From positions 62,001 through 126,000 of the forward strand of contig UBZT01000004.1 in the NCBI GenBank assembly GCA_900470155.1: a stretch of DNA of 64,000 nucleotides, in the 5' to 3' direction. The notes beneath the pieces were generated by a model. That model searched no databases. It was not told the DNA's origin and was given only the letters and a program-made list of their open reading frames with translations. This DNA is from Hyphomicrobiales bacterium (GTDB lineage: Bacteria; Pseudomonadota; Alphaproteobacteria; Rhizobiales; Rhizobiaceae). Below, piece after piece: positions 37,797-47,557 of the stretch. The translations under genes were made by a program, and so were the position numbers. Positions within the stretch are counted from its first letter, which is position 1. Every line of letters starts with the position of its first letter.

Positions 37797-39005
37797 ATGA
37801 GCCTTTACGGAACAATGCGAACCGGCGTGTCCGGGATGAATGCCCAGGCGAACCGCCTCGGCACCGTCGCCGACAACATCGCGAATTCCAGCACTGTCGG
37901 CTACAAGAAGTCGTCGACACAATTTTCATCCATGATTTTGCCAAGCTCTGCAGGCCAGTACAATTCCGGTGGTGTCGAAACGGACGTCCGTTACTCGATC
38001 TCCAGCCAGGGCACCTTCAGCTACACCACATCCTCCACGGACCTTGCTATCAATGGCGACGGCTTCTTCATCGTATCGGGTGAAGACGGCGTCGAATACC
38101 TGACCCGCGCCGGTGCGTTCACCTTGCAGGACGACGGTAGTTTGCAGAACTCCGCCGGCTATACGCTGATGGGTTATGAATATGATTCTGCCGCCGATCC
38201 GACGATCGTCGTCAACGGTTTTGACGGCCTGACAGAAGTGAACCTGTCTGGTTCCGGCATTTCCGCAGTTGCCTCCACGAGTGGGGCGCTCTCGGTCAAT
38301 CTGCCGAACTTCGAGGCCGATGGCTACGTCAAGACGACCTCGCTGAAGGTCTTCGACAGCCAGGGCACGAGCCGTCTTGTCGAATTTACCTACACGAAAG
38401 ACAGCGACAACAACTGGACGGTCGATGCTGTCATTCCTGAAACCGGCGATGTGCTTCTGGCCGGTGCAGCAATGGAGTTCGACAGCGATGGCAACTTGAT
38501 TAATCCGGATCCGGCCGAGTTTGTGCTCGATCCTGTTGCGGATATCGATGGTGCCACGATCCCTGCCATCACGCTCAGCGTTGCTGGTACGACGCAGCTG
38601 GCGTCCGAGTTCTCCGTGCAGAATGGTAAGGTCGACGGTAACGCCGCATCCAAGGTGAAGGGTTACGAAATCGACGACACCGGTGTGGTTTCCGTCGCCT
38701 ACGAAAACGGTGACCTCGTGCCCACGTTCCGCGTGGCGCTCGCCAGCGTTCAGAGCCCCGACAACCTCAATCCGGTTGCCGGAAACCTTTACACCCAGTC
38801 CAACGACTCGGGTGTGGTGGTCATGGGCTATGCCGGCTCGAGCGGCTTCGGCAGCATCATCTCCGGCGCTCTGGAAGACTCCAACGTCGACGTGGCTGAA
38901 GAGCTCACCGCGATGATCGAGTCCCAGCGCAACTACACTGCAAACTCCAAGGTATTCCAGACCGGCTCCGAATTGATGGAAGTCCTGGTCAACCTGAAGA
39001 GATAG
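37797..39005 (+). CDS. flgE: Flagellar hook protein FlgE
   Basis: 402 residues. N-terminal MSLYGTMRTGVSGMNAQ and VADNIANSSTVGYKKS, and the C-terminal EDSNVDVAEELTAMIESQRN, are canonical axial motifs. The middle forms the hook surface domains. First in the flgE-flgK-flgL-flaF-flbT-flgD-fliQ run, with AGCGAGGA as ribosome-binding site. Confidence 0.96.
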   Translation: MSLYGTMRTGVSGMNAQANRLGTVADNIANSSTVGYKKSSTQFSSMILPSSAGQYNSGGVETDVRYSISSQGTFSYTTSSTDLAINGDGFFIVSGEDGVEYLTRAGAFTLQDDGSLQNSAGYTLMGYEYDSAADPTIVVNGFDGLTEVNLSGSGISAVASTSGALSVNLPNFEADGYVKTTSLKVFDSQGTSRLVEFTYTKDSDNNWTVDAVIPETGDVLLAGAAMEFDSDGNLINPDPAEFVLDPVADIDGATIPAITLSVAGTTQLASEFSVQNGKVDGNAASKVKGYEIDDTGVVSVAYENGDLVPTFRVALASVQSPDNLNPVAGNLYTQSNDSGVVVMGYAGSSGFGSIISGALEDSNVDVAEELTAMIESQRNYTANSKVFQTGSELMEVLVNLKR

Positions 39006-39028
39006 ACCGAAAAAGTTAGGGTAGCCTT

Positions 39029-40486
39029 ATGTCGCTTGCATCATCGCTTGGCACTGCTCAGGGAATCTTCCGGAACACGGGGCAACAGACCTCCGTGCTC
39101 ACGACGAACATCGCCAATGATGGAAACGAGAACTATGTAAGGCGCCAAGCCGTCGTCACCACCACCGTTTACGGTGCGACGATGGTGCAAAATGAGCGGT
39201 CGCAGCAGATGGCACTGCTGCGCCAGTTCTCCAGCGCGACATCGCAGCAGAGCTCGCAAAGTACCCTGCTGGAAGGTCTCGAAACAATCTCCAGCGCGCT
39301 GGGTGGCAACGACTACGAACTGTCGACGTCAACCTATCTCGCCAATCTTCAGAGCAGCCTCCAGTCCTTTGCGGCTGCCCCCGGTGAATATGCGCTCGCA
39401 TCCACCGTGGTCACCGACGCGATCGACGTTGCCAATTCGCTGAACAATGCAACAGCGTCGACCCAGCAGCTGCGCGCCGATACCGATGCCCAGATTGCCG
39501 AACAGGTCGAGAGCCTGAACAAACTTCTCGCTGAATTCAAGACGGTCAATGACGCGGTTGTTCGTCTGACGGCGACGGGTGGTGAAGCCAGTGATTACCT
39601 CGATCGGCGCGACACGCTGGTCAAGGAGATTTCCGGCATCGTCGGTGTCAGCATCAACATGCGCGACAACAGCGACATGGTGCTCTACACGTCGGACGGC
39701 ACCACGCTGTTCGAGACCGATCCGCGCGAAGTCACGTTCGACCGCAAATACAATTACGATGCATCGGTTACCGGGAATTCGATCTATATCGACGGTACGC
39801 CGGTGCGGGCCGGTGTTGGCGGCAATACCGACGGGCAGGGCACTCTCAGCGCGCTGGTTCAGCTGCGCGATGTCATTGCACCGACGTTCCAGGTGCAGCT
39901 TGATGAGGTTGCCCGCGGGCTGATCGAAGCCTTTGCCGAAACCGATCCCTCGGGCGGTCAGCCGGACGCGCCGGGCCTGTTTACCTGGTCTGGTGGCACG
40001 ACGTTGACATCCGGCACAGTGGAGCCTGGACTGGCTGCGAAGATCAGGGTCAACGACGCTGTGCGATCCGATGCCGGCGGTGATCCGACGCTGATCCGTG
40101 ACGGTGGCATCAACGGCACCGACTATGTCCACAACACCGCCGGGGCTTCGGGTTACACCGACCTGATCAACACCTATGTCGACGCCATGTCGGCCGACCG
40201 TGAATTCTCTGCGGACGCCGATCTGACCACGACGAGCAGCCTGCTGTCTTTCGCCAGCGACTCCATCGGCTGGCTTGAAGAATATCGTTCGACGGCCACC
40301 TCGGCTGGAGACAACAAGAGCGCGCTTTATGAGCGCACCTACCAGACCTATTCGTCGAAGACGGCGGTCAGCCTCGACGAAGAACTTTCTCTGCTGCTCG
40401 ATGTTGAGCAGTCCTACAAAGCTGCAGCCAAGCTTGTCTCGACAATTGACGAGATGCTGGAAGCCGTGCTGCAGATGGCGGGGTAA
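39029..40486 (+). CDS. flgK: Hook-filament junction protein FlgK
   Basis: 485 residues, the axial N-terminus (RNTGQQTSVLTTNIANDGNENYVRR) and the FlgK segment ASDYLDRRDTLVKEISGIVG, ending in a coiled coil (DEELSLLLDVEQSYKAAAKLV). It is the first junction ring on the hook. It starts 23 bases after flgE. Confidence 0.94.
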   Translation: MSLASSLGTAQGIFRNTGQQTSVLTTNIANDGNENYVRRQAVVTTTVYGATMVQNERSQQMALLRQFSSATSQQSSQSTLLEGLETISSALGGNDYELSTSTYLANLQSSLQSFAAAPGEYALASTVVTDAIDVANSLNNATASTQQLRADTDAQIAEQVESLNKLLAEFKTVNDAVVRLTATGGEASDYLDRRDTLVKEISGIVGVSINMRDNSDMVLYTSDGTTLFETDPREVTFDRKYNYDASVTGNSIYIDGTPVRAGVGGNTDGQGTLSALVQLRDVIAPTFQVQLDEVARGLIEAFAETDPSGGQPDAPGLFTWSGGTTLTSGTVEPGLAAKIRVNDAVRSDAGGDPTLIRDGGINGTDYVHNTAGASGYTDLINTYVDAMSADREFSADADLTTTSSLLSFASDSIGWLEEYRSTATSAGDNKSALYERTYQTYSSKTAVSLDEELSLLLDVEQSYKAAAKLVSTIDEMLEAVLQMAG

Positions 40487-40492
40487 TCCTGA

Positions 40493-41557
40493 ATGTCGAC
40501 TTCAAACGTATCCAATCTCTCCATACAGACGTCGATGCGTTTGACCATCCGGCAGGCGCAGACCGAACTTCTGCAGGCGCAGCAGGAGGTCAGCACCGGA
40601 TACTTCGCCGATATCGGTGCCGAGCTGGGCAGCAAGACGTCGACGGTGGTCGATCTCAACCGCGAAAGCCTGCGCCTGTCCTCGATCCTCAGCAACAACA
40701 GCATCGCGACCCAGCGGCTATCGGCCTCTCAGGAAGCCTTGAACCAGATTGCCAAGGCTGCCGAGGAAATGAACCAGTCGTTGATCACGATCTCGGGTTC
40801 GACCAATACCGACACGATCGGCACGACGATCGGCACCGTCAAGAGCTCGCTCGACACCATGTCCGACATGGCCAATTCCTCGATCAACGGCGAGTTTCTG
40901 TTTTCCGGCATCAATACTGATGTGCAGCCACTCGCCAAGTACGACGAAACCTCGGCGGCCAAGGCGGCATTCGACAATGCTTTCACCAGCTATTTCGGTT
41001 TTGCGCCAACCGATACGGCCGGCACGGCGACCATCGTCGCCTCCGGTGGTGCGCCGAGCATGGAAGACTTTATCGGCAACGTCCTGGAGCCGATGTATTC
41101 CGGCGCCGACTGGACCACAGACTGGTCCAGTGCCTCCGATGAAGTGATGACAAGCCGGATCACCCAGTCCGAAACGGTGAACACCTCGGCATCTGCCAAT
41201 GAAGACGGCTTCCGCTACTTCGCGCTCGCCGGTGTCATTACCCAGGAGCTGATGAACATGGGTGCGCCCGCCGATGCGGTCACCGTGGCGATCAATTCGG
41301 CCATTGACTATACCGGCAAGGCGATCAGCGGCATCAACAAAACCAGATCGGAGCTTGGTCTTTCGGAGAACCGGATCGAGAAGGCGGATTCGTCTTTGCA
41401 GATCCAAGTCGACATCATCGAGACCAGCCTGTCCAGCAAGATCGAGGTCGATGCCTACGAAGCGTCGACGAAAGTCAACAGCCTGCTGGCAATGGTTGAA
41501 GCGTCCTACACGCTGACGGCAAAGATCCAGGCGCTGAGTCTCGTAAACTACCTTTGA
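40493..41557 (+). CDS. flgL: Hook-filament junction protein FlgL
   Basis: 354 residues with flagellin-like N- and C-terminal coils (RLTIRQAQTELLQAQQEVSTG and ASTKVNSLLAMVEASYTLT). It forms the second junction ring between FlgK and flagellin. It starts 6 bases after flgK. Confidence 0.92.
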   Translation: MSTSNVSNLSIQTSMRLTIRQAQTELLQAQQEVSTGYFADIGAELGSKTSTVVDLNRESLRLSSILSNNSIATQRLSASQEALNQIAKAAEEMNQSLITISGSTNTDTIGTTIGTVKSSLDTMSDMANSSINGEFLFSGINTDVQPLAKYDETSAAKAAFDNAFTSYFGFAPTDTAGTATIVASGGAPSMEDFIGNVLEPMYSGADWTTDWSSASDEVMTSRITQSETVNTSASANEDGFRYFALAGVITQELMNMGAPADAVTVAINSAIDYTGKAISGINKTRSELGLSENRIEKADSSLQIQVDIIETSLSSKIEVDAYEASTKVNSLLAMVEASYTLTAKIQALSLVNYL

Positions 41558-41594
41558 TGATCAAAGGGACTGAGTAAAACTGAAGGGCAAATGA

Positions 41595-41942
41595 ATGTAC
41601 CAGTTTTCATACGCCGAAATCATGGAAGATGGGGTGGCCGACGCGAAAGATCGCGAGCGTCAGGCCCTCGATCGGACGATTGATTTGCTGCGGGCGGCTT
41701 CACTGAAGGCCAGCTATTCGCGCGAGGCTATTGAAGCGCTTTACTACACACGACGGGTCTGGGTCCGCTTCATTGAAGATCTCCAGCACCCTGAAAATCA
41801 GCTTGCTGTCGAAATTCGCGCCAATCTGATTTCCATCGCTATTTGGATTTTGAAGGAATGCGACCGGATCCGGAAGCGCCAGTCAGACAATTTCCAGGGC
41901 ATCATAGACGTGACAACCATCATCAGGGATGGACTTAAATGA
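41595..41942 (+). CDS. flaF: Flagellin biosynthesis regulator FlaF
   Basis: 115 residues, all-helical, matching the alphaproteobacterial FlaF family ([20 protein letters not shown], then [12 protein letters not shown] and [11 protein letters not shown]). FlaF is needed for flagellin synthesis or export and acts opposite to FlbT in Caulobacter. A near ATG at 41591 is in another frame. It overlaps flbT by four bases. Confidence 0.92.
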   Translation: MYQFSYAEIMEDGVADAKDRERQALDRTIDLLRAASLKASYSREAIEALYYTRRVWVRFIEDLQHPENQLAVEIRANLISIAIWILKECDRIRKRQSDNFQGIIDVTTIIRDGLK

Positions 41943-42388
41943 AGAGCACTTTGCGCATTTCGCTCAAGTCGGGCGAACGGATCTTTATCAATGGAGCGGT
42001 TCTTCGCGTCGACCGCAAGGTTGCTCTGGAGTTCCTCAACGACGTGACCTTCCTCCTGGAAAATCACGTCCTGCAGCCCGACCAGGCCACAACGCCCCTG
42101 CGGCAGCTCTATTTCATCGCGCAGATGATGTTGATCAATCCGGAAGGCCGCGAACAGTCGATGGCGATGTTCCGCAAGTCGATCATCATGCTGCTGAACT
42201 GCTTCCAGAACGAAGAAATTCTGGCCGAACTCAAGCGCGTCGATGCGATGGTCTCGTCCGGACGAGCCTTCGATGCACTGAAGGCGATCCGCTCGCTTTA
42301 TGCGGTCGAGGACCGGATCTTGACCAGCGATGAAATGAGCCCGGCCACGATCGAGCAGATTCGCAAGGAGATTGCGCCATGGCGGTAG
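41939..42388 (+). CDS. flbT: Flagellin translation regulator FlbT
   Basis: 149 residues of the FlbT family ([40 protein letters not shown]). In Caulobacter FlbT binds the flagellin mRNA leader and blocks translation until the hook is finished. The structured leaders of the four flagellins in this window are natural candidate targets. It overlaps flaF by 4 and flgD by 10 bases. Confidence 0.93.
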   Translation: MKSTLRISLKSGERIFINGAVLRVDRKVALEFLNDVTFLLENHVLQPDQATTPLRQLYFIAQMMLINPEGREQSMAMFRKSIIMLLNCFQNEEILAELKRVDAMVSSGRAFDALKAIRSLYAVEDRILTSDEMSPATIEQIRKEIAPWR

Positions 42389-42852
42389 ATGCAGTTGGCA
42401 CCACCACGAGTACCGCAAAGACCACGACGAACAACTCTGCCGACAGCGCCTCGGCCTCCGCATCGCTGGATTATGAAAGCTTTCTGAAGCTTCTGATCGC
42501 GCAGATGCAGAACCAGGACCCGACGGATCCGATGGATGCCAGCGAGCAGATCTCGCAGCTGGCCACCTTCTCGCAGGTCGAACAGACGATCCAGACGAAT
42601 TCGAACCTCGAGACCCTGATCACCGGCAACGCGCTGACCAACGCCTCGAATTACATCGGCAAGACCATCACCAGTGCCGACGAGAAGACGACAGGCGTGA
42701 TTGAATCCGTTCGTGTCTATTCCGACACGATGGTGGCGACAACCACCGATGGCGACGAGATCCCGATTACCGTCGGTGTCCGCGTTGGAGAGCCGCCTGC
42801 GGCGGATCCGGATCCGGATACTGATACCGATACAGAGACGTCCGATACCTAA
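42379..42852 (+). CDS. flgD: Hook cap protein FlgD
   Basis: 157 residues with the conserved FlgD N-terminal core ([20 protein letters not shown] and [19 protein letters not shown]). It lacks the C-terminal FlgD Ig-like domains of enterobacteria, as in other rhizobia, and ends with an acidic D/T repeat. It scaffolds hook assembly. Its start lies inside flbT. Confidence 0.9.
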   Translation: MAVDAVGTTTSTAKTTTNNSADSASASASLDYESFLKLLIAQMQNQDPTDPMDASEQISQLATFSQVEQTIQTNSNLETLITGNALTNASNYIGKTITSADEKTTGVIESVRVYSDTMVATTTDGDEIPITVGVRVGEPPAADPDPDTDTDTETSDT

Positions 42853-42861
42853 AGTGCTAAG

Positions 42862-42902
42862 CCTTCCGGAGTGGAGGGCATGATTCGCCGCTCCGGAAGG
42901 AC
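42862..42902 (+). promoter_or_regulatory. Inverted repeat covering the fliQ ribosome-binding site
   Basis: CCTTCCGGAG (42862-42871) and CTCCGGAAGG (42891-42900) are perfect 10-base arms with 19 bases between. The ribosome-binding site GGAAGGA (42896-42902) of fliQ lies in the 3' arm, so the hairpin would hide it. Confidence 0.6.
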
Positions 42903-42910
42903 CCCGTCTC

Positions 42911-43177
42911 ATGAATGAGGCTGACGCGCTCGACATTATGCAGGCCGCCATCTGGACCATCCTGATGGCATCGGGGCCTGCCGTTGCTGCCGGCATGATT
43001 GTCGGCGTGCTGATCGCACTGGTTCAGGCTCTGACCCAGGTTCAGGAAATGACCCTGACCTTCGTGCCGAAAATCCTGGCGATCCTGATCACCATCGGTA
43101 TTACGGCACCGTTTGCCGGCGCGCAGATTTCACTGTTTGCCAACATGGTGTTTTCCCGCGTCCAGTCGGGTTTCTGA
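42911..43177 (+). CDS. fliQ: Flagellar export gate protein FliQ
   Basis: 88 residues with two transmembrane helices (about 14-36 and 55-75) and the conserved VQALTQVQEMTLTFVPKI segment. Part of the FliP5Q4R1 gate. It is last in the flgE run; a hairpin precedes it. Confidence 0.94.
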   Translation: MNEADALDIMQAAIWTILMASGPAVAAGMIVGVLIALVQALTQVQEMTLTFVPKILAILITIGITAPFAGAQISLFANMVFSRVQSGF

Positions 43178-43213
43178 TCGGTGCGCATGACGCGCTGGCA
43201 GTGCTGTTGCCAT

Positions 43214-43239
43214 CCTCGCGCAAGCTTCGCCCTCTATGG
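43214..43239 (+). promoter_or_regulatory. Candidate class II flagellar promoter of flhA
   Basis: CCTCGCGCAAG (43214-43224), 9 bases, CTATGG (43234-43239), 65 bases before flhA. Over 24 bases it differs from the fliF element at only a few positions. Confidence 0.55.
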
Positions 43240-43303
43240 CTGATCGGGATACTGCCCGAAGCCTTGGCTTCTGGGTGACTTCTCATGAAGAGATGGAACG
43301 AAC

Positions 43304-45391
43304 ATGGCGCAACCTCCTGCTCTCGTAATTCCGAAGGTCAGTCCGAACGGGCGCGATATCGGGTTTGCACTTGGCATCGTTCTCATCCTCGGCATTCTTT
43401 TCCTGCCGATACCGCCATTCCTCATCGACATGGGCCTGGCCTTCTCGATCGCCTTTTCGGTGCTGATCCTGATGGTGTCCTTGTGGATCCAGCGGCCGCT
43501 CGACTTCTCCTCGTTCCCGACCATCCTGCTGATCGCGACCATGATCCGCCTGTCGCTCAATATCGCGACGACGCGTGTGATCCTGTCGCATGGCCATGAG
43601 GGACACGGGGCGGCCGGCGGCGTTATCGAAGGCTTCTCCACGCTCGTCATGGGCGGTGACTTCGTCATCGGTCTGATCGTCTTCATGATCCTGATCACGG
43701 TCAACTTTATCGTCATCACCAAGGGTGCCACGCGTATCGCCGAAGTCGGCGCGCGTTTCACCCTCGATGCCATCCCCGGCAAGCAGATGTCGATCGACGC
43801 CGACCTGTCCGCCGGCATCATCGACGAGAAGGAAGCTCAGCATCGCCGCAAGGAACTGGAGCAGGAAAGCTCGTTCTTCGGCGCCATGGACGGCGCCTCG
43901 AAATTCGTCCGCGGTGACGCGATTGCCGGTCTGATCATCACCGGCATCAACGTTTTCGGCGGCATCATCATCGGCTATTTCCGCCACGGCATGGAAATCG
44001 GCGAAGCGGCCGACGTCTTCGTCAAGCTCTCGGTTGGCGACGGTATCGTTTCGCAGGTTCCCGCCCTGATCGTTTCGCTGGCCGCCGGCCTGCTCGTCTC
44101 GCGCGGCGGCACGCCCGGTTCGACCGACCAGGCAGTCATCAACCAGCTGAGCGGCTACCCGCGCGCCTTGTCGGTCGCAGCGGCGCTGATGTGTGCCTTG
44201 GCGCTCGTTCCCGGCCTGCCGCTGGTCCCATTCATGGCGCTGGGCGGTCTGATGGCATTCGGTGCGTGGTTCATCCCGCGCCAGCTCGAGGCTGAGAACA
44301 AGGTCAAGCGCGACCAAGAAGAAAAGAAGGTCATCCAGAACAAGGAAGCCGAGAAGGATTCGGTCAAGTCGGTCCTGAAGACTGCCGAGATCGAACTGGC
44401 GCTCGGCAAGTTGGTCTCGACCCGCCTGCTCGGCGCCCATCAGGAACTGGCGTTCCGCGTCGGCAAGATGCGCAAGAAGTTCGCCAGCCAATACGGTTTC
44501 GTCGTGCCGGAAATCAAGGTGACCGACGACATCGCCATCCCGGACAAGTCCTATCAGATCCGCATCCACGGCACGACGATTGCGTCGAATGCGCTCCGCG
44601 TCGGTGAAGTGCTCGTGGTGACGGGATCTGGCCGCAAGCCGAAGGTGCCCGGCGACGAGATTCGCGAACCCGCTTTCGGCATGCCGGCGGTCTCCGTCCT
44701 AGAAACCTTTACAGAAGAACTGAAACGCGAAGGCTTCCATCCGATCGACAATGTCTCGGTCGTGCTCACCCATGTCAGCGAAGTCATCCGCAACAACCTG
44801 CCGCAGCTTCTGTCCTACAAGGACGTTAAGATCCTCATCGATCGCCTCGATCCGGAATACAAGAAGCTGGCCGATGAAATCTGCTCGTCGCATATGTCCT
44901 ATTCTGGCCTGCAGGCGGTCCTGAAGCTGCTGCTCGCCGAGCGCGTCTCGATCCGCAACCTGCACCTGATCCTCGAAGCCGTGGCCGAACTGGCGCCGCA
45001 TGTGCGCAAGACCGAACAGATCGTCGAGCATGTGCGGGTGCGCATGGCCCAGCAGCTCTGCGGCGACCTGACCGACAATGGTGTCCTGCGCGTCCTGCGC
45101 CTCGGCAGCAAATGGGACCTCGTCTTCCACCAGGCGCTCAAGCGCGACGCCAAGGGCGAAGTCGTCGAATTCGACATCGATCCGCGCAGCCTCGAAGAGT
45201 TCAGCGAGCAGGCGAGCCAGGTTATCCGCGACTTTATGGACCGTGGCCTGCCTTTCGTGCTTGTCACCTCGCCGGAAACACGCTCCTATGTCCGCATGAT
45301 CATCGAACGCTTGTTTGCCACGCTGCCGGTTCTGTCTCACGTCGAATTGGCCAAGGGCATCGAGATTAAGATCCTGGGCTCCATTTCATGA
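43304..45391 (+). CDS. flhA: Flagellar export gate protein FlhA
   Basis: 695 residues: about eight N-terminal transmembrane helices (20-330) with the FHIPEP signature region ([31 protein letters not shown]), then a cytoplasmic domain (340-695) that docks chaperone-substrate pairs. GAACGAAC precedes the start; an earlier ATG is in another frame. It overlaps fliR by four bases. Confidence 0.96.
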   Translation: MAQPPALVIPKVSPNGRDIGFALGIVLILGILFLPIPPFLIDMGLAFSIAFSVLILMVSLWIQRPLDFSSFPTILLIATMIRLSLNIATTRVILSHGHEGHGAAGGVIEGFSTLVMGGDFVIGLIVFMILITVNFIVITKGATRIAEVGARFTLDAIPGKQMSIDADLSAGIIDEKEAQHRRKELEQESSFFGAMDGASKFVRGDAIAGLIITGINVFGGIIIGYFRHGMEIGEAADVFVKLSVGDGIVSQVPALIVSLAAGLLVSRGGTPGSTDQAVINQLSGYPRALSVAAALMCALALVPGLPLVPFMALGGLMAFGAWFIPRQLEAENKVKRDQEEKKVIQNKEAEKDSVKSVLKTAEIELALGKLVSTRLLGAHQELAFRVGKMRKKFASQYGFVVPEIKVTDDIAIPDKSYQIRIHGTTIASNALRVGEVLVVTGSGRKPKVPGDEIREPAFGMPAVSVLETFTEELKREGFHPIDNVSVVLTHVSEVIRNNLPQLLSYKDVKILIDRLDPEYKKLADEICSSHMSYSGLQAVLKLLLAERVSIRNLHLILEAVAELAPHVRKTEQIVEHVRVRMAQQLCGDLTDNGVLRVLRLGSKWDLVFHQALKRDAKGEVVEFDIDPRSLEEFSEQASQVIRDFMDRGLPFVLVTSPETRSYVRMIIERLFATLPVLSHVELAKGIEIKILGSIS

Positions 45392-46137
45392 TAACAGACC
45401 CGGAAGGGACCGTTCTGGCACTGTTTGCGGTCTTCTGCCGCATCGGTGCCTGCATGATGACCTTGCCGGGTTTCTCCTCCGCACGCATTTCGATGACGAT
45501 TCGGGTGTTCCTCTCCGTATCGGTATCCCTGGCGCTGCTGCCGATCCTTTTCGATACGGTCTATCCGCGCGTCGCAGGCGGCGGCTTCACCTATATCCAG
45601 CTGATTGTCGCGGAAGTGCTGATCGGCTCGATGTATGGCCTGGTCCCCAGGCTTTACGTGCTTGGTCTGCAATTTGCCGGATCCGCCACCTCGATGGCGA
45701 TCGGCTTCAACTCACCGGGTGCAGCCGACGTTCTCGAAGACACCAGCGAAAACCAGTTGACCAATCTGATCAGTTTCGGCGGCTTGCTGCTCCTGTTCAT
45801 GCTTGATTTCCACCATGTGGTCTTCCGCGCTCTGGTGGAATCCTATTCGGTCATGCCGCTGGGCGGCTTTCCCGATACCCAGAAGATGCTGATCACGCTG
45901 AGCGACACCCTGTCCAAGACATTCATGCTGATGCTGCGGCTGGCGAGCCCGTTCATCATCTTCGGTCTGATGTTCAACGTGGGCGTTGGTCTGGTCAACA
46001 AGCTGGCCCCGCAGATCCCGATCTTCTACATTTCCACGCCTTACCTGCTGATTGGCGGGCTGCTTCTGGTCTATTTCTCCATCGCGGCGATGGTCATGCA
46101 GTTTGCCCAGTCTTTCCCGATGATCTTCGACTTCTAG
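45388..46137 (+). CDS. fliR: Flagellar export gate protein FliR
   Basis: 249 residues with six transmembrane segments and the conserved N-terminal [19 protein letters not shown] stretch. It completes the export gate with FliP and FliQ. It overlaps flhA by four bases. Confidence 0.95.
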   Translation: MITDPEGTVLALFAVFCRIGACMMTLPGFSSARISMTIRVFLSVSVSLALLPILFDTVYPRVAGGGFTYIQLIVAEVLIGSMYGLVPRLYVLGLQFAGSATSMAIGFNSPGAADVLEDTSENQLTNLISFGGLLLLFMLDFHHVVFRALVESYSVMPLGGFPDTQKMLITLSDTLSKTFMLMLRLASPFIIFGLMFNVGVGLVNKLAPQIPIFYISTPYLLIGGLLLVYFSIAAMVMQFAQSFPMIFDF

Positions 46138-46159
46138 GTCGCGCCAGAGGACCACTGAA

Positions 46160-46570
46160 ATGGGACCGAAAAAGCAATCCGAGAAACTGAAACGCCTCGT
46201 CGCCGTGCAGCGTCACATGGAGCGCATGGCGGAAAGCGACTTGAGCACAACGGCAAAGCGCATCGAGGAGAACTCGGTGTCGATGGACGCCGTGATGGAC
46301 GCCATCGGCTCTCTTGAGCCCTTGCATCGGCTGTTTGCCCAGAACTATGCCGATCGTTTCGATCGGCTGTCCAGCACGGACAAGCAGCTCCACGGTCTGC
46401 AACAGGTCCAGGAGATGAAGGTCATGCGCGAACGGGCCAAGGGCGATCGTCTGGAAGAGAACATGAAGGAGGCGCGCGAACACGAGGATCGCGAAGCCGA
46501 CGACAATTCCATCTATGATCTGATCGATTTGCAGTTCGCCACACCAGCCTCCAGCAAGCTTCACGAGTGA
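46160..46570 (+). CDS. FliJ-like coiled-coil export chaperone
   Basis: 136 residues, almost entirely charged helix: KLKRLVAVQRHMERMAESDL at the start and EMKVMRERAKGDRLEENMKEA near the end form two long antiparallel-type helices as in FliJ. Length, basic N-terminus and place after fliR fit FliJ, which links FliI/FliH to FlhA. The sequence is divergent, so this is inference. It is 22 bases after fliR. Confidence 0.7.
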   Translation: MGPKKQSEKLKRLVAVQRHMERMAESDLSTTAKRIEENSVSMDAVMDAIGSLEPLHRLFAQNYADRFDRLSSTDKQLHGLQQVQEMKVMRERAKGDRLEENMKEAREHEDREADDNSIYDLIDLQFATPASSKLHE

Positions 46571-46603
46571 TAATCGCCCCGAACACATATCGAGGATGTC
46601 ACC

Positions 46604-47161
46604 GTGGCCATTTCCCCTCCGAGCGATCTCGTGCTGGACGTTGTCCGCGCAGCTGATCCGTCGCAAGTTGCTGCAGCACAGGAAAAGCTCAAGACCAATC
46701 GGGCGAACTTTCTGGCAACCAGCCTGGCTGAAAAGGGTGCTGGATTCGGAAACGCCGTCGAGATCCTGAACAAGGCCAGCGCCGCCGATACGCGCGCAGC
46801 CGCCGCGGAAAAGGCCGAGAGCAGCGAGCCGCCGAAGATCTATCGCGATTTCGAAGCGGTCTACCTGACCAATTTCGTCCAGTCGATGCTGCCGGACGAT
46901 AGCGAAGAAGTCTACGGCAAGGGCAATGCCGGCGAGATGTGGAAGAGCATGATGGCCGAACAGATGGGCTCGGTGATTGCGGATTCCGGTGGCATCGGCA
47001 TCGCCCAGCAGATGTACGATGAAGCGCTTGCCCGCACTCGCGGCCAGGACACCGCCAATGCCAAGACGGACGAAGCGGATCGAAGCCGGGCCTTGAGCTG
47101 GGTGACAGATCTTGAGAGGCGCACGCTCGGCGCCTCGGCCGAATCCAAGTCCGCACAATAA
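46604..47161 (+). CDS. flgJ: FlgJ-like rod-binding protein
   Basis: 185 residues from GTG 46604 (CGAGGATG upstream). The rod-binding domain (about 85-145) has YRDFEAVYLTNFVQSMLP and GEMWKSMMAEQMGSVIADSGGIGIA in part. The peptidoglycan hydrolase half of enterobacterial FlgJ is missing; a separate lytic transglycosylase is encoded at 36131. It likely caps the growing rod. Confidence 0.85.
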   Translation: MAISPPSDLVLDVVRAADPSQVAAAQEKLKTNRANFLATSLAEKGAGFGNAVEILNKASAADTRAAAAEKAESSEPPKIYRDFEAVYLTNFVQSMLPDDSEEVYGKGNAGEMWKSMMAEQMGSVIADSGGIGIAQQMYDEALARTRGQDTANAKTDEADRSRALSWVTDLERRTLGASAESKSAQ

Positions 47162-47188
47162 TAATTAGAATAGTTTTGAGGTGACATC

Positions 47189-47557
47189 ATGGAAGTTGTT
47201 TCGAGCGAGTACCGTGTAAAGACGGTTCTTGGGCGTCTGGAACGCATTATCGACAATGAAAACGAGCGCATCGGCAAAGACCGCGACTTCGATTTCAAGG
47301 TGTCCAATGCCCATAAGAGCCGTTGCCTTTATGAACTGACCATGCTGTTCAGAGAGACCGACCCGCGCGAGATCGCCGTCAACTACGTTGAGCAGATGCA
47401 TTCGCTGAAGAAGAAGCTGGCGCTCAACGTGCGCCGCGTCGAAGCGCACATGAACGCTGTGCGCGCCGTTGCCGATCTGCTCAAGAACGCTGTACGCGAA
47501 GCCGACGGCGATGGCACTTACTCTCAGGAACAATTCCTTCTGCATAGCGAGTTCTGA
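47189..47557 (+). CDS. FlgN-like export chaperone
   Basis: 122 residues, all-helical: VKTVLGRLERIIDNENERI, then MHSLKKKLALNVRRVEAHMNAVRAVADLLKNAV. The helical hairpin, size and late place in the flagellar cluster fit FlgN, the chaperone of FlgK and FlgL. It touches the next gene by one base. Divergent; called by pattern. Confidence 0.68.
   Translation: MEVVSSEYRVKTVLGRLERIIDNENERIGKDRDFDFKVSNAHKSRCLYELTMLFRETDPREIAVNYVEQMHSLKKKLALNVRRVEAHMNAVRAVADLLKNAVREADGDGTYSQEQFLLHSEF

Noticed and set aside
43283-44569. 428-residue minus-strand frame opposite flhA
   Set aside because: Antisense shadow of flhA with no conserved domain.
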